A stretch of DNA of 48,956 nt from Methanobrevibacter sp. (GTDB lineage Archaea; Methanobacteriota; Methanobacteria; Methanobacteriales; Methanobacteriaceae), in NCBI RefSeq assembly GCF_017431965.1, contig NZ_JAFRKB010000030.1, forward strand, positions 1-48,956, written 5' to 3'. The notes below the pieces were generated by a model. The model was given only the letters and a program-made list of their open reading frames with translations, was not told the DNA's origin and made no database searches. Shown here piece after piece: positions 16,232 through 26,976 of this stretch (the first letter of the stretch is position 1; every line of letters begins with the position of its first letter). A program made the translations under genes and the position numbers.

Positions 16232-17239
16232 CTATTGCCTGTATCGCTCATGGAATAATATTTCGTCTAATTGATAATTTTCCCATTCCCGCTTGTTCAA
16301 TACAATCTCTAATTCTTGTGGAGTCAATAAAGGTTTTTTATACATTTGGGAGTCATCAATAGCAATTCTAGGACAAGCACTCACAACAAAGGCTTCCAAC
16401 TCCAAATAGGGCAATAGTACATCGGGATTCACGTTATCTACAAGGATTATATATGCTTCCATTCCATGTTCTTCAAGAATTTTTTTGGTTTCCTTTGCAA
16501 GATTCATTCTGTATTGCCCTTCTTTAGAAGACACCAGTATTCCCCATTTTTTAGCGCTTCTTGCCTTTGTTATCCTTGCGAATCTAATTCTTAAGATTCT
16601 ATCTGCATATTCATCCATCCTTCTAATTTCATTATTGTAAGGATCCAGGGCCAAAACGGGCGTATTTGAAAACAAGTTGATTCCTAAAGGATGAAAATTT
16701 CCGCTGCCTATAAATAAGAATATTTCAACATCCAGGTTTTTAATGGATGAAAAATTGCATCCTAAAACTTGCCCTTTTCTGGTTGATTTAGAAGAACCGA
16801 GAACCACTTCTTTACCGTTATCTTCCAGGTAGTCTTTTATTTCATTTAAAAGATGCAAATGTTGTGTTGTAGTTACCAATCCTATTCTAGAATAACTTTT
16901 AAGTTCTTCCAAACATTTCTTTAAGTCTTTTTTAACATCGATTTTTGAAAAGGCTTCAATGAAAATTGTGGGCACTTCGTACTTTAATGGAAGTGGGGTA
17001 TGTCCATAATGAACAATCAAATCAACAGAACCTTTCATCTTATAGTCGCTAACATCACAGGCCCCAAAACAAGGATCTCCTGAAATAATCACGGTGGCTT
17101 CTGTTTCATTTTCTATAGCACGGGCAATTTTAACCGCCTGCATCTTCAATCCTTCTGGAAACTGAAGCCCTACGGTCTGTGCATTTTTGGAATTTATCTT
17201 ACGGATTACCTTATCCAAATCCATATCATACAGTGACAT
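16232..17239 (-). CDS. dph2: Diphthamide biosynthesis enzyme Dph2
   Basis: Archaeal Dph2 transfers the 3-amino-3-carboxypropyl group of SAM to a histidine of elongation factor 2, the first step of diphthamide synthesis. The 335-residue protein shows [16 protein letters not shown] near the start. Three widely spaced cysteines bind the unusual iron-sulfur cluster: [18 protein letters not shown] and [11 protein letters not shown]. The ATG at 17239 is preferred because it follows the hpt stop codon by one base; an upstream in-frame start at 17263 would overlap hpt by 23 bases. It is translationally linked to hpt. Its stop codon directly abuts that of the convergent hydrolase. Confidence 0.93.
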   Translation of the reverse strand: MSLYDMDLDKVIRKINSKNAQTVGLQFPEGLKMQAVKIARAIENETEATVIISGDPCFGACDVSDYKMKGSVDLIVHYGHTPLPLKYEVPTIFIEAFSKIDVKKDLKKCLEELKSYSRIGLVTTTQHLHLLNEIKDYLEDNGKEVVLGSSKSTRKGQVLGCNFSSIKNLDVEIFLFIGSGNFHPLGINLFSNTPVLALDPYNNEIRRMDEYADRILRIRFARITKARSAKKWGILVSSKEGQYRMNLAKETKKILEEHGMEAYIILVDNVNPDVLLPYLELEAFVVSACPRIAIDDSQMYKKPLLTPQELEIVLNKREWENYQLDEILFHERYRQ

Positions 17240-17240
17240 T

Positions 17241-17810
17241 TTAATCTTCAATAGTTTTTTCAATTACAACTTTCCCGTCAATGACATCCAGTTTGATTAT
17301 TGATAATACTTTCATGCCGGTTTCTTTTTCTACAAATTCCTTTCCGGTACCTTTTTCAATGACAGCTACTGTAGATTTGATTTCTAAGCCCAAATCCTTT
17401 AAAGTTTCAATTAATGCTATTAATGTTCCGCCGGTACTTACAACGTCATCAATGAGCAAAATTTTTTCGCCGGCATGCAAATCGTTTATATATAGGTTAG
17501 ATGAGCCATATCCGGTTTTTTGATAAACTTCCTGTTCTCCTTCAAGGCCATATTGTCTTTTACGGATTACAACAAACGGTATATCTGTTGCAAGAGATAA
17601 TGCAGTAGCCAGATGTATTCCCATAGCTTCAACAGCCACTATTTTATCAACATCTAAGTCAGCATGTTTATGAACTGCTAATGAGAGTTCACGTAGCATT
17701 TTAGGGTCCATTGCAGGAACACCATCACTGATAGGATTTACAAAGTAATTGTAATCACCTTTTTTCACAATTGGGGATGCTTCTAATGATTTTTTTACTT
17801 CTTCTAACAT
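17241..17810 (-). CDS. hpt: Hypoxanthine/guanine phosphoribosyltransferase, archaeal type
   Basis: This salvage enzyme makes IMP or GMP from the base and PRPP. The protein is about 189 residues from the ATG at 17810. The PRPP loop is [17 protein letters not shown]; the [18 protein letters not shown] and [20 protein letters not shown] segments match the archaeal HGPRTase/APRT-like family. The upstream TTG at 17822 is a poor alternative. The gene is divergent from srp54 and is followed by dph2 with a one-base gap. Confidence 0.92.
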   Translation of the reverse strand: MLEEVKKSLEASPIVKKGDYNYFVNPISDGVPAMDPKMLRELSLAVHKHADLDVDKIVAVEAMGIHLATALSLATDIPFVVIRKRQYGLEGEQEVYQKTGYGSSNLYINDLHAGEKILLIDDVVSTGGTLIALIETLKDLGLEIKSTVAVIEKGTGKEFVEKETGMKVLSIIKLDVIDGKVVIEKTIED

Positions 17811-17916
17811 AGTCTCACACAAAAATTATAAAAACTTTAAACTTTAATTAAATATAAATATATACTTAAATAATTAAATAATTTTTCTTACATACTTATT
17901 AATCGAAGTGATTACA

Positions 17917-19266
17917 ATGGCAATGCTCGGAAGTTTAGGAGAAAATCTTACTAATACGATGAAAAAATTAGTAGGAATGTCTGTTATTGATAAAAAGACA
18001 ATAAAAGAAGTTGTAAAGGATATACAACGTGCTTTAATTCAATCTGACGTTAATATTAAATTAGTTTTAGATTTATCAAAAAAAATTGAAACCAGGGCTC
18101 TTGAAGAGGAACCTCCTAAGGGTATCACTCCAAGAGAACATGTTATAACAATTATCTATGAGGAAATGGTAAATCTTTTAGGTAGTGAAGCAGCAGGTTT
18201 GGACATTAATGAAAAACCTTATAAGATTTTATTTTTAGGTCTGCAGGGTAGTGGTAAAACAACCACTATCGGAAAGCTATGCAGATATTTGCAGAAAAAA
18301 GGTTTCAATCCAGCAGTTGTTTGTACAGACACATGGAGGCCTGCAGCGTATGAGCAATTGAGGCAACTCACAGAAGAAATGGATGTTCCACTGTATGGGG
18401 ATCCTAACAATAAGGATGCTCTTGATTTGGCCGAAAAAGGTTTGCAGGAATTTAAAAATAGGAAAGTTATTATTTTCGATACCGCAGGTAGGCACAAGAA
18501 TGAAGAAGATTTGATTGCCGAGATGGATGAGTTAGACAATATCATCAATCCGACTGAAGCTATTTTAGTAATTGATGGTACTATAGGCCAACAAGCCGGT
18601 GAGCAGGCAAGGGCATTTTCACAAGCAACCGACATAGGTTCAATCATTATTACAAAATTGGACGGTTCAGCTAAAGGTGGGGGTGCGATGTCCGCTGTTG
18701 CAGAGACTGGCGCTCCAATTAAATTCATCGGTACCGGTGAGAGAATCGATGACTTTGAACTGTTCGACCCTGAAAGGTTTATTTCAAGATTGCTCGGTAT
18801 GGGAGATATAAAATCCCTTATAGAAAAGGCTGAAGAAAACATCGATGAGGACATTGCAGAAAAAACCATGAATAATATGCTGACTGGTAAATTCACATTA
18901 GTTGATATGAAAAACCAGTTTGAAATGATGAATAAGATGGGTCCGATGCAGCAGGTCCTAAACATGATTCCTGGCATGGGCAATAAGATTTCAAAAGAAG
19001 CCTCTAAGATGACAGAGGATAAAATTGAAACTTATAAAATCATGATGTCTTCAATGACCGAAGAGGAAATGCTAAACCCTAAAATCATTAAACAGTCACG
19101 CATTCAGAGGATTGCCAGAGGGTCAGGTGTTGAAGAAAGTGAAGTAAAAGAGCTTCTAAAATATTATAACAACACTAAAAAGACAATGAAAGGACTTGGA
19201 AAACGTGGTGGCCGTTTAGGCGGCGGTGCTATGAACCGTATGATGGGCCAATTCATGAACAGATAA
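17917..19266 (+). CDS. srp54: Signal recognition particle GTPase SRP54
   Basis: SRP54 binds signal sequences and, with its receptor FtsY, delivers ribosomes to the Sec translocon. In this 449-residue protein the N domain is residues 1-90. The GTPase has [15 protein letters not shown] (G1), [12 protein letters not shown] (G3) and [12 protein letters not shown] (G4). The methionine-rich M domain follows, with [10 protein letters not shown] and [10 protein letters not shown] contacting 7S RNA. The ATG at 17917 is taken because a GTGAT ribosome-binding site lies 5-9 bases upstream; GTG 17908 is less likely. pus10 starts one base after its stop. Confidence 0.97.
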   Translation: MAMLGSLGENLTNTMKKLVGMSVIDKKTIKEVVKDIQRALIQSDVNIKLVLDLSKKIETRALEEEPPKGITPREHVITIIYEEMVNLLGSEAAGLDINEKPYKILFLGLQGSGKTTTIGKLCRYLQKKGFNPAVVCTDTWRPAAYEQLRQLTEEMDVPLYGDPNNKDALDLAEKGLQEFKNRKVIIFDTAGRHKNEEDLIAEMDELDNIINPTEAILVIDGTIGQQAGEQARAFSQATDIGSIIITKLDGSAKGGGAMSAVAETGAPIKFIGTGERIDDFELFDPERFISRLLGMGDIKSLIEKAEENIDEDIAEKTMNNMLTGKFTLVDMKNQFEMMNKMGPMQQVLNMIPGMGNKISKEASKMTEDKIETYKIMMSSMTEEEMLNPKIIKQSRIQRIARGSGVEESEVKELLKYYNNTKKTMKGLGKRGGRLGGGAMNRMMGQFMNR

Positions 19267-19267
19267 C

Positions 19268-20476
19268 ATGTTTGAACTAGCAAAACAAATTTTGGATGAA
19301 ACTGATGGAAAAATCTGCAAGCATTGTCTTGGCCGTAAGCTATCTAAAACAATTGACGGATCAAACAATATCGAACGTGCAGACAAGGTAGCGCAGGAGT
19401 TAAATACAGATTTGGATGATGTGGATTGCGTTATCTGCGATAACTTATTCGACAAACTCGATGATGACTTATATAAAAAAATCGACGATAAGATCAATCA
19501 GTTGGGAATTGAATTTGACACATTTTTGGTTGGCTCAAAAATCAGTAAGGATATCCAAAAAAGAGATGAGGAACTGTCTGAAAAGTTCAATTTAGGTGTT
19601 GAAACCATAAAAAAGGAAGTCAATCGCTTAATAGGTCTTGGAATTTGGGAAATTTATGATAAGGAAGCGGAGTTTGAAAGCCAGGACATAGTTTTCAGCA
19701 TTGATTTAATCAATGATCCCAAAGTCAAAATACAAATCAATCCATTATATATTGAAGGAAAATACAATAAGCTGAAGCGCGGAATACCTCAAACCAAATG
19801 GCCTTGCACAAAATGCAAAGGCAGAGGCTGTGAAGAGTGTAACTTTACAGGAAAGCAATACCCCGAATCTGTTGAAGAGCTAATTTCCGAGCATTTTTTA
19901 AAAGCAACCAAAGGTAGGGAAGCTAAATTCCATGGTGCCGGCCGTGAAGATATTGACGTATTGATGTTAGGTTCTGGAAGACAATTTGTTTTAGAGATTA
20001 AAGAACCAAAAATCAGAAAACTTGATTTAAAGGATTTGGAAGATAAAATTAATAAAATTAATGAAGGTAAAACTTCCTATCATAATTTACAGGTTTGTGA
20101 GAGAAAGCGAAAAGCTATTATAAAACAGTCTTCACCTGATGCTTATAAGGTTTATAATGCATTGGTGGAATGTGAGGATGATTATGATAAGGATAAACTA
20201 AAAGATTTATTGAATTTAGGTGAAATTCACCAACAAACACCTTTAAGGGTTTTAAGACGACGTGCAGATATGATTCGTGTTAAAAACGTTTTGGATTTGT
20301 CCTATGAGATTATTGATGATAAAACATTTTCCATGACAATCAAAACTGAAGGTGGATTGTACATTAAGGAATTAATTTCCGGCGATGACGGCAGAAGCCA
20401 TCCAAACGTTAGTGAAATTTTGGGGGTAAATGCTAAATGCGCCCAATTAGATGTAATTGAAGTGAGTGAGAAGTAG
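19268..20476 (+). CDS. pus10: tRNA pseudouridine synthase Pus10
   Basis: Archaeal Pus10 converts U54 and U55 of tRNA to pseudouridine. The 402-residue protein has an N-terminal THUMP-containing region with cysteine pairs in [10 protein letters not shown] and CVICDN. A second zinc-like motif is [20 protein letters not shown]. The catalytic domain has the active-site aspartate in [16 protein letters not shown]. The C-terminal [20 protein letters not shown] is typical of pseudouridine synthases. It begins one base after srp54 and is followed by moaC after five bases. Confidence 0.95.
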   Translation: MFELAKQILDETDGKICKHCLGRKLSKTIDGSNNIERADKVAQELNTDLDDVDCVICDNLFDKLDDDLYKKIDDKINQLGIEFDTFLVGSKISKDIQKRDEELSEKFNLGVETIKKEVNRLIGLGIWEIYDKEAEFESQDIVFSIDLINDPKVKIQINPLYIEGKYNKLKRGIPQTKWPCTKCKGRGCEECNFTGKQYPESVEELISEHFLKATKGREAKFHGAGREDIDVLMLGSGRQFVLEIKEPKIRKLDLKDLEDKINKINEGKTSYHNLQVCERKRKAIIKQSSPDAYKVYNALVECEDDYDKDKLKDLLNLGEIHQQTPLRVLRRRADMIRVKNVLDLSYEIIDDKTFSMTIKTEGGLYIKELISGDDGRSHPNVSEILGVNAKCAQLDVIEVSEK

Positions 20477-20481
20477 ATAAT

Positions 20482-20949
20482 ATGGCTGATGAGTTTACAC
20501 ATTTAACAGATAGCGGTGTGCATATGGTTGAAGTAGGTGCAAAACCGGACCAAAAAAGAAGAGCAATTGCTAGTGGAAAAATATTTTTAGATAAAAATAC
20601 CATAGATTTGATTCAAAATGAAGAAATCAAGAAAGGAAACGTTTTAACAACCGCTCAAATTGCAGGAATTCAAGCTGTTAAAAATACATCTTCAATTATT
20701 CCACTTTGCCATCCTTTGGCTTTAACTGGAATTGAACTTGATTTTGATGTTAAAGAGACAGAAATTATAGCTACTTGTGCGGTTAATACCTTGGGTAAAA
20801 CTGGCGTTGAAATGGAAGCTATTACTGGTGTTAGTGTTGCTTTACTTACTGTATGGGATATGGTAAAGGCTGTTGAAAAAGATGAGAACGGACAATATCC
20901 AGATACAAGAATAAGCGATATTAAAGTAATTAAAAAAGAGAAAATTTAA
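20482..20949 (+). CDS. moaC: Cyclic pyranopterin monophosphate synthase MoaC
   Basis: MoaC completes the first stage of molybdopterin synthesis (used here for tungsten or molybdenum enzymes). The 155-residue protein has the family segments [36 protein letters not shown] and [20 protein letters not shown], and the final KADENG-like KDENGQYP with a conserved aspartate. Other moa genes are not nearby. It is placed at the end of the srp54-pus10 run, a placement that does not suggest a shared pathway. Confidence 0.96.
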   Translation: MADEFTHLTDSGVHMVEVGAKPDQKRRAIASGKIFLDKNTIDLIQNEEIKKGNVLTTAQIAGIQAVKNTSSIIPLCHPLALTGIELDFDVKETEIIATCAVNTLGKTGVEMEAITGVSVALLTVWDMVKAVEKDENGQYPDTRISDIKVIKKEKI

Positions 20950-21019
20950 CATTTATATACTATGAGAAAAATAATTTATAATGATATTTTTAAATTAATT
21001 AAATTAATGGGAGATTATT

Positions 21020-21181
21020 ATGGCAAAAAAGAATGATAAAATTTCTATGCCTCAGACAGGTGCAGGTTTAGTAAGATATTTTGATGAAGAAAGTTTAGGC
21101 CCAAAACTTTCCCCTGAACACATTGTTGTTGCTACTGTCATTTTAGCAATATTTTGTTTTGTTTTAAGATTTTCTGCTTAA
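21020..21181 (+). CDS. secG: Preprotein translocase subunit Sec61-beta/SecG
   Basis: This 53-residue tail-anchored protein matches archaeal Sec61-beta, the small third subunit of the SecYEG-like channel. A cytoplasmic part ([20 protein letters not shown], then [11 protein letters not shown]) precedes one transmembrane helix ([18 protein letters not shown]). The GLVRYF and GPKLSPE motifs are typical of the family. A GGGAG ribosome-binding site lies 6-10 bases before the ATG. Its position after srp54 fits a shared protein-export theme. Confidence 0.93.
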   Translation: MAKKNDKISMPQTGAGLVRYFDEESLGPKLSPEHIVVATVILAIFCFVLRFSA

Positions 21182-21185
21182 AATT

Positions 21186-21218
21186 ATTGTTTTTTTCAAA
21201 AACAATACTACTTTTTTT
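21186..21218 (+). terminator. Hairpin plus T-run after secG
   Basis: ATTGTTTTT (21186-21194) and AAAAACAAT (21198-21206) pair around a 3-base loop, and a T7 run follows at 21212-21218. It starts 4 bases after the secG stop and lies just before hisF. Confidence 0.55.
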
Positions 21219-21231
21219 ATTTATGGATATT

Positions 21232-22056
21232 ATGTTAACTAAAAGAATTATTCCTTGCTTAGATTGTGATTTACAAGTTCCAGAAGGCAGAGTTGTAAAA
21301 GGTGTCGAATTTAAAGAGATTAAATATGCCGGCAATCCAGTCGATTTGGCAACTCGCTATTATGAAGAGGGAGCAGATGAAGTCGTTGTTTTAGACATCA
21401 CTGCATCACATGAAAGAAGAGCAACCATGGCAGACGTAATTGACAGGCTAACAGAAAATGTTTTCATGCCGATTTGTGTTGGTGGAGGAATAAGAAAAGT
21501 TGATGATTATATTAAAATGCTTAAAGCCGGAGCGGATAAATGTTCAACAAATACTGCAGCCATTAAAAACCCGGAACTTTTGACAGAAGCTTCTAAAGTT
21601 GTGGGATCACAGGCAGTTGTAATTGGAATTGATGCAAAAAGAAGATATGTTTCACATCCTGATGATGCACCGGATAAAACAGTCATTGAAACTGATAAAG
21701 GATATTGCTGGTTTGATACAAGCATTTACGGTGGACGCGAGTTTACAGGTATTGATGCAATTCAATGGGCAGTCAAATGTCAGGATTTGGGTGCCGGTGA
21801 GATTCTTTTAACCAGTATGGATGGTGACGGAACCCAAGCAGGTTATGATATCGAGCTTAATAAGACCATTAATGATGCCGTTGACATTCCGGTAATAGCC
21901 AGTGGCGGTGTTGGAGAGCCAAAACATATTTTGGAAGTGTTTGAAAAGACTGATGTCTCAGCGGCTCTTGCAGCCAGTATTTTTCATTTTAACCAATATT
22001 CCATTCCCACCGTTAAAGAATATCTACAAAAAAATAATGTGGCTGTCCGTTTATGA
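21232..22056 (+). CDS. hisF: Imidazole glycerol phosphate synthase subunit HisF
   Basis: HisF is the cyclase half of the HisFH enzyme of histidine synthesis. It makes imidazole glycerol phosphate and AICAR. The protein of about 274 residues is a (beta-alpha)8 barrel with the catalytic aspartates in RIIPCLDCD and [10 protein letters not shown]. Phosphate-binding glycines are in [12 protein letters not shown] and [13 protein letters not shown]. The ATG at 21232 gives the usual [11 protein letters not shown] start; ATG 21223 is also possible. The stop codon overlaps the start of the glycosylase gene by four bases. Confidence 0.96.
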   Translation: MLTKRIIPCLDCDLQVPEGRVVKGVEFKEIKYAGNPVDLATRYYEEGADEVVVLDITASHERRATMADVIDRLTENVFMPICVGGGIRKVDDYIKMLKAGADKCSTNTAAIKNPELLTEASKVVGSQAVVIGIDAKRRYVSHPDDAPDKTVIETDKGYCWFDTSIYGGREFTGIDAIQWAVKCQDLGAGEILLTSMDGDGTQAGYDIELNKTINDAVDIPVIASGGVGEPKHILEVFEKTDVSAALAASIFHFNQYSIPTVKEYLQKNNVAVRL

Positions 22057-22961
22057 TTATTAATTCACCAATCAATCTAGAATTGACACAGTTGTCCGGT
22101 CAAACTTCACAACCCCCTTGGAAGCAGGTCGGGGATTGTTTTAGTGATGTTGTTTTAGTTGGAGGAAAACCGACTCTTTTTAATGTTAGACAATCTCAAG
22201 ATTGCTTAGATTTTAGTTTCACTGGAGATATTACTGAAAAAGAGGCTATTTCCACGTTAAATTATATTTATGACATGGATTTTGATTTAAGTAAGTTTTA
22301 TAAATATTTGTCAAACCGCGAAGAACTCAAGGACATGTCCGAATTTTGCAATGGCTTGAGGTTATTTTTAGCGGCAAACCCATTTGAATGTGTCATTTCT
22401 TCAATCTGTTCTGCAAACAATTCCATTAAAAGATGGACAAAATCAATCGCAGATATTAGGGAAAAATGGGGCGACAATCATTTTGATGCCTATTACACAT
22501 TTCCTGATAAATCCGTAATTCAAGATTTATATGAAGATGATGAGGAAGAATCATTGTTTAGTGAAAATCCCTGCGGCAATAATTTGAAATCTTGCGGTGT
22601 TGGCTATAGGGCACCTTATATGAAAAAAGCTTGCGAAATTTTTACAGATGAAATAAACCTATCTGACATTCCAGAAATGGATTATGATGAAGCTTTTGAA
22701 ACTATTTTAAAGGTTCCTGGTGTCGGACCGAAGGTGGCCGATTGCATATTGCTTTATGGATTTAATTTCAAAGAAGCTTTTCCAAGCGATGTTTGGATAA
22801 AACGCATTATTTCCTATTTGTATTTTGATGGAAAAGACATTAGTGTTTCTAAAGTTCGTGATTTCGGAATGGAAGAGTTTGGAGACTATGCGGGCTATGT
22901 TCAATTGTATATGTTCCATTATGCGCGCATGTCCGGATTGATGGATAAACTGAAAAAATAA
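22053..22961 (+). CDS. ogg: 8-oxoguanine DNA glycosylase/AP lyase, OGG1 type
   Basis: This enzyme removes 8-oxoguanine and nicks the DNA. The 302-residue protein has the N-terminal beta domain ([19 protein letters not shown]) and the helix-hairpin-helix with catalytic residues: [17 protein letters not shown] carries the Schiff-base lysine, and [10 protein letters not shown] carries the conserved aspartate. [13 protein letters not shown] is the typical OGG1 lead-in. It overlaps hisF by four bases, so the two are co-translated. In a strict anaerobe it serves oxidative damage repair. Confidence 0.92.
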   Translation: MIINSPINLELTQLSGQTSQPPWKQVGDCFSDVVLVGGKPTLFNVRQSQDCLDFSFTGDITEKEAISTLNYIYDMDFDLSKFYKYLSNREELKDMSEFCNGLRLFLAANPFECVISSICSANNSIKRWTKSIADIREKWGDNHFDAYYTFPDKSVIQDLYEDDEEESLFSENPCGNNLKSCGVGYRAPYMKKACEIFTDEINLSDIPEMDYDEAFETILKVPGVGPKVADCILLYGFNFKEAFPSDVWIKRIISYLYFDGKDISVSKVRDFGMEEFGDYAGYVQLYMFHYARMSGLMDKLKK

Positions 22962-22990
22962 TATATTAAATAAAAAATAAACTATTTTTC

Positions 22991-23344
22991 ATGAAAATCA
23001 GATACGCTACAATGATTGTCAATGATATGGAAGAGAGTGTTAAATTTTACACTGAAACTTTGGATTTCACTTTTGATGAAGAATTTGATGTGCCTGGTGG
23101 TAAAATCACCCTTTTGGATGGTGAGGGATTTGCAGGTTTGGAATTAATTCAAAGTGATGCGTTTGAAACTGGATTATACTCAGTTGGAATGGATGTTGAA
23201 GATATTAATGAAGAAATCCGGAAATTGAAAGAGAAGGGAGCTAATATAGCCTTAAATCCAGTTGAAACACAAGTTGGTTATATGGCCAGAGTGGTTGATC
23301 CTAATGGAATCAATATTGTATTGGTACAGCATACAAATAGATAA
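22991..23344 (+). CDS. VOC (glyoxalase/bleomycin-resistance) family protein
   Basis: The 117-residue protein is a single VOC module with two beta-alpha-beta-beta-beta units: KIRYATMIVNDMEESVKFYTE at the start, and GLYSVGMDVEDINEEIRKLKEKG then VVDPNGINIVLVQHT at the end. Conserved acidic ligands at the usual places (VDPNG...) are consistent with a metal site, but the substrate is unknown. Such proteins range from lactoylglutathione lyases to resistance proteins. It follows the glycosylase by 30 bases. Confidence 0.82.
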   Translation: MKIRYATMIVNDMEESVKFYTETLDFTFDEEFDVPGGKITLLDGEGFAGLELIQSDAFETGLYSVGMDVEDINEEIRKLKEKGANIALNPVETQVGYMARVVDPNGINIVLVQHTNR

Positions 23345-23374
23345 TCATTTATGGCATCGAATTAATATATACAA

Positions 23375-24745
23375 ATGATGGAAAAGAAAAATTTAATACT
23401 TCTGATTTGTACAGTATTGTCTTTTTTTGCTGTTTTTGCGGTTAATTCAGTCATGGTTGTCATTCCAACGATTGCTGCTGAGTTTCACATGAGCAATATT
23501 GTTCAAAATTGGGCAATTATCATCTTTTTATTGGTTGTAGCAGTCTTGTCCGTTCCTGCCGGCCAGATTTCCGGAAAATATGGTCTTAAAAAAGTTACAA
23601 TCATAAGCGTTATATTATTTATTTTAATTTCTATTGCTAATGTGCTGGTCACATCTTCCGAGCAATTTCTGCTATGCCGGTTGATATTGGGTATTTCTCT
23701 AGCATTTTTTAATGTCACATCCATGGCAATGGTGGTATCAGCATTCGCGCCGGAAGAACGAGGCAAAGCATTAGGAATAACCATTACTGGGGTTTATATT
23801 GCACTGTCTCTAGCCCCGGTTCTTGGAGGTATTTTGAATTATCAGTTGGGATGGAGATCTGTGGTTCTATTTGGCGTCCCGTTTTTACTTGTCATACTGG
23901 CATTGCTTTTGACTAAAGTAGATGAGGAATGGATTACTTTTGAAGGCGTTCCGCTTGATGTGAAGGGTTCACTTTGCTATGGAATCGGAATGGTGTTGTT
24001 CATATATGGGTTTACAATACTGAATGAGACATTGGGAGTAATATTGACTGTTTTAGGTATTATATTTTTGATAATATTTGGATTTATAGAATTAAAAGAA
24101 ACCCATCCTGTATTTGATGTTAGATTCTTTAAAAACCGTAAATTCCTATCAGCCAATTTCGCGTCATTATGTGCATATTTGGCCACTTTTGCTGTAACCA
24201 CAATACTAAATTATCATTTGCAATATATCAAGGGGTTCGATTCACAAACAGCAGGGATAATTTTGCTTGCAGCACCAGTATGTCAAGTTGTGCTTGCTCC
24301 AATTGCTGGAAGGCTGTCTGATAAATATGTTCCACAGATTTTAGCAGCTATTGGAATGGGGCTTGGAACAGTTTCATTAATCTTATTCTCATTTTTAAAT
24401 GAAGCGACATCCCTCGGATTTTTAATAATTGCTATGGTAATTTACGGTATTGGATTCGGATTGTTTTCACCGCCAAATACAAATGTCATAATGAGTTCAG
24501 TTCCGCCAAAAGACACATCCGTCGCGTCCGCGGCCGTAGCAACAATGCGGACTGTCGGTCAGGCGATGAGCTTGGGAATATTAACATTGGTATTTGCATT
24601 TGTGATGGGCAATGTGCCGATTGTCGAGCAGTATTATCCTCTTTTAATAAGCAGCTGCCAAATAACATGTATTATTTGTGTAGTGTTGTGTATAGCTTCT
24701 GTATTTGCTTCATTTGTCGGAATTAAATCTCAAAATGAAGTTTAG
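23375..24745 (+). CDS. MFS transporter, 14-helix DHA2 type
   Basis: The 456-residue protein has about 14 hydrophobic helices. It carries the motif-A loop VPAGQISGKYGLKKV after helix 2, its repeat APIAGRLSDKYVPQ and the RLILGISLA segment, as in drug:H+ antiporters of the DHA2 group. It probably exports small hydrophobic compounds. It starts with ATG at 23375, with another ATG in frame at 23378. The gene is not obviously linked to a partner. The convergent cyclophilin lies just downstream, with a hairpin between them. Confidence 0.88.
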   Translation: MMEKKNLILLICTVLSFFAVFAVNSVMVVIPTIAAEFHMSNIVQNWAIIIFLLVVAVLSVPAGQISGKYGLKKVTIISVILFILISIANVLVTSSEQFLLCRLILGISLAFFNVTSMAMVVSAFAPEERGKALGITITGVYIALSLAPVLGGILNYQLGWRSVVLFGVPFLLVILALLLTKVDEEWITFEGVPLDVKGSLCYGIGMVLFIYGFTILNETLGVILTVLGIIFLIIFGFIELKETHPVFDVRFFKNRKFLSANFASLCAYLATFAVTTILNYHLQYIKGFDSQTAGIILLAAPVCQVVLAPIAGRLSDKYVPQILAAIGMGLGTVSLILFSFLNEATSLGFLIIAMVIYGIGFGLFSPPNTNVIMSSVPPKDTSVASAAVATMRTVGQAMSLGILTLVFAFVMGNVPIVEQYYPLLISSCQITCIICVVLCIASVFASFVGIKSQNEV

Positions 24746-24770
24746 ACATTTTTTTATAAAAAAAGAAATT

Positions 24771-24791
24771 GAAAGATAATGATTATCTTTC
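24771..24791 (-). terminator. Stop-codon hairpin, end of the cyclophilin gene
   Basis: GAAAGATAA (24771-24779) and TTATCTTTC (24783-24791) pair perfectly around a TGA loop. The arm at 24783 begins exactly with the stop codon. T-rich sequence follows on the minus strand. Confidence 0.6.
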
Positions 24792-25214
24792 TTCAACGGT
24801 GACTTTATTCATTTTGTCACCAGGACGGATTGCATCTACAACATCCTGGCCTTCAATGACTTGACCAAATACGGTGTGTACTCCGTCTAAGTGTGGTTGT
24901 GGTGAGTGGGTAATAAAGAATTGGCTTCCACCAGTGTCTTTACCTGCATGTGCCATAGATAATGCACCAGTGCCGTGTTTGTGTGGGTTTCCTTCGGTTT
25001 CACATTTGATGGTGTAACCTGGTCCACCGGTTCCGTTTCCATAAGGGCATCCACCTTGAATTACAAAGTTTGGAATTACTCTGTGGAAAGTTAATCCGTC
25101 ATAGAAACCTTCACCAGCCAACTTTTCAAAGTTAGCTACAGTTCCAGGTGCTTCATTTGGGAACAATTCAAGTACAATGTCCCCTTTATCAGTTTCGATA
25201 GTTGCGACTTTCAT
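24783..25214 (-). CDS. Cyclophilin-type peptidyl-prolyl isomerase
   Basis: The 143-residue single-domain cyclophilin speeds proline isomerisation during folding. The active-site segments are present: [13 protein letters not shown] (with the catalytic Arg), the [17 protein letters not shown] loop, and [15 protein letters not shown]. There is no signal peptide, so it is cytoplasmic. It is a single-gene unit with its own promoter region upstream and a hairpin at its stop codon. Confidence 0.96.
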   Translation of the reverse strand: MKVATIETDKGDIVLELFPNEAPGTVANFEKLAGEGFYDGLTFHRVIPNFVIQGGCPYGNGTGGPGYTIKCETEGNPHKHGTGALSMAHAGKDTGGSQFFITHSPQPHLDGVHTVFGQVIEGQDVVDAIRPGDKMNKVTVEER

Positions 25215-25407
25215 TTTATCACCTAATTATTTTATTGTTTAATTTATTATTAAAGGTATTTAATATATTTTTAGTAGTTTATATTGAATTTGATTGTAAA
25301 AATAAATATTGAAAAAGGAATTTTATTTTAGAAATTTTTAAAAACACCTCATTCATGTCAATTTTTAAATAATATGGTTTATGTATATTAAATCAAGGAG
25401 GTTAATC

Positions 25408-25638
25408 ATGGCTAAGAAAAATCTGATTATTGCATTGATTCTTTCGTTCATATGGTCCGGATTAGGATTGATATATGCTGAAGATATCAAAAAAGGTATT
25501 ATTTTAGCTGTTTTGGCTGTAATAGGTTATATATTAATGTATACTGTAAGCCAAATCTTTGGATTGGTTGTTTTCATTGTTTGGATTTATTCAATGTATG
25601 CAACTTACAAACAAGTCAAGGCAGTAAATGGTGAATAG
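25408..25638 (+). CDS. Small two-helix membrane protein (TM2-like)
   Basis: From the ATG at 25408 the protein has 76 residues: MAKKNLIIALILSFI, a short loop GLGLIYAEDIKKG, and two more hydrophobic stretches (IILAVLAVIGYILMY and IFGLVVFIVWIYSMY). The G-L-I-Y plus K-G spacing resembles the TM2 domain family. The start is fixed by AAGGAGG 8-9 bases before 25408; the upstream ATG at 25381 has none. The function is unknown. Confidence 0.72.
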   Translation: MAKKNLIIALILSFIWSGLGLIYAEDIKKGIILAVLAVIGYILMYTVSQIFGLVVFIVWIYSMYATYKQVKAVNGE

Positions 25639-25645
25639 AATTCAC
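25631..25645 (+). terminator. Stop-codon hairpin, end of the small membrane gene
   Basis: GTGAAT and ATTCAC pair around an AGA loop. The TAG stop (25636-25638) lies in the stem and loop. A long T-rich stretch follows from about 25664. Confidence 0.5.
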
Positions 25646-25786
25646 AATCCGTATTTTATTTAATTTTTTTCTTTTTTTTATTTATTCATGGTTAACTATT
25701 TTTTAATACTTAATAACTCGTAGAAGTATTTATTATATATGAAATCCAATATATTTTATGATTAAATAGTTTGTGGAGGTTTTTAT

Positions 25787-26947
25787 ATGAAAACTCAAGA
25801 ATTGATTAAGATTGAAGATGATTACTTTATTAACACTTTTACAAGACAACCAATCGTTTTAGATCACGGTGAAGGTGTAAAAGTTACAGATATTGATAGA
25901 AATGAATATTTAGACATGTTTGCTGGAATAGCTGTAAATGCATTAGGCCACAATCACCCAAAACTTGTAAAGGCTATTCAAGAACAAGCAGAAAAGCTTA
26001 TTCACATTTCAAGCATCTATTACAACGAACCAGCCTTAATTTATGCTAAAAAATTAGTTGACTTGACAGACTTTGACAGAATATTTTATGCAAACAGCGG
26101 TGCTGAAGCTAATGAAGGGGCCATTAAATTGGCCGTTAAATATACTGGAAAAAGTGAAGTGATTTCCACTGTCGATTCATTCCACGGAAGAACCATCATG
26201 ACTCTTGCCGCAACAGGTCATGAGGAGTATCATGAACCATTTAAAGCAGTAATGCCAGAAGGTTTCATTAATGTTGAATATAACAATATTGACGCAATTA
26301 AGGAAGCAATAACAGAAAATACTGCTGCCATTATTGTAGAACCTATTCAGGGTGAAGGTGGAGTGAATGTTCCGGATATGGATTATCTCAAACAAATTGA
26401 GGAGCTCTGTCATGAAAATGATATAGTGTTCATTGTTGATGAGGTTCAAACAGGATTTGGAAGATGCGGAACACTCTTTGCCTATGAACAGTTTGGCGTA
26501 AAGCCGGACATCATGACAATGGCTAAGGGAATTGGTGGAGGAGTTCCAATGGGCGGAATTCTTGCAACAGAAAAGGTAGCCGGTGCATTTGTACCAGGTG
26601 ATCATGGAACCACTTTCGGCGGCGGACCTTTAGTCTGTGCTGCAGCAAATGCTGTTTTGGATGCATTTGAAGAAGAAAAAATCCTGGATAATGTTAAGGA
26701 GGTCGGTGAATACTTCATCTCAGAATTGAAAAAACTGGATAAGGAAATCATCGCTGATGTAAGAGGTAAAGGTTTAATGGTCGGTTTGGAATTAACCAAA
26801 CCTGGAGCGGAATATGTGGACAAATTAAGAGAAGCAGGATTTTTAATAAACTGCACTTCTGGAAACGTCTTAAGATTTGTTCCTCCATTAATAATTACTA
26901 AAGAGGACATTGATGTATTTGTTAAAGCTTTAAATGAAATTTTATAG
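25787..26947 (+). CDS. argD: Acetylornithine aminotransferase
   Basis: ArgD converts N-acetylglutamate semialdehyde to N-acetylornithine in arginine synthesis, and may also act in lysine synthesis. The 386-residue class III aminotransferase has FYANSGAEANEGAIKLA near the PLP phosphate site, VEPIQGEGGVN and FIVDEVQTGFGR. The PLP lysine is in TMAKGIGGGVPMGG. Length is typical. A GGAGG ribosome-binding site precedes the ATG. lysA and dapF lie downstream after two unrelated genes. Confidence 0.95.
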   Translation: MKTQELIKIEDDYFINTFTRQPIVLDHGEGVKVTDIDRNEYLDMFAGIAVNALGHNHPKLVKAIQEQAEKLIHISSIYYNEPALIYAKKLVDLTDFDRIFYANSGAEANEGAIKLAVKYTGKSEVISTVDSFHGRTIMTLAATGHEEYHEPFKAVMPEGFINVEYNNIDAIKEAITENTAAIIVEPIQGEGGVNVPDMDYLKQIEELCHENDIVFIVDEVQTGFGRCGTLFAYEQFGVKPDIMTMAKGIGGGVPMGGILATEKVAGAFVPGDHGTTFGGGPLVCAAANAVLDAFEEEKILDNVKEVGEYFISELKKLDKEIIADVRGKGLMVGLELTKPGAEYVDKLREAGFLINCTSGNVLRFVPPLIITKEDIDVFVKALNEIL

Positions 26948-26976
26948 TTTTTAATTTAAAATTTGGCGGTTTAATC

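Noticed and set aside
18219..18983. A 254-codon minus-strand frame inside srp54.
   Set aside because: It is a shadow of the conserved SRP54 frame and shows no recognisable domain.
26938..26970. AAATTTTA/TAAAATTT hairpin after argD.
   Set aside because: All A/T arms and a 12-base loop give a weak structure that could easily be chance.
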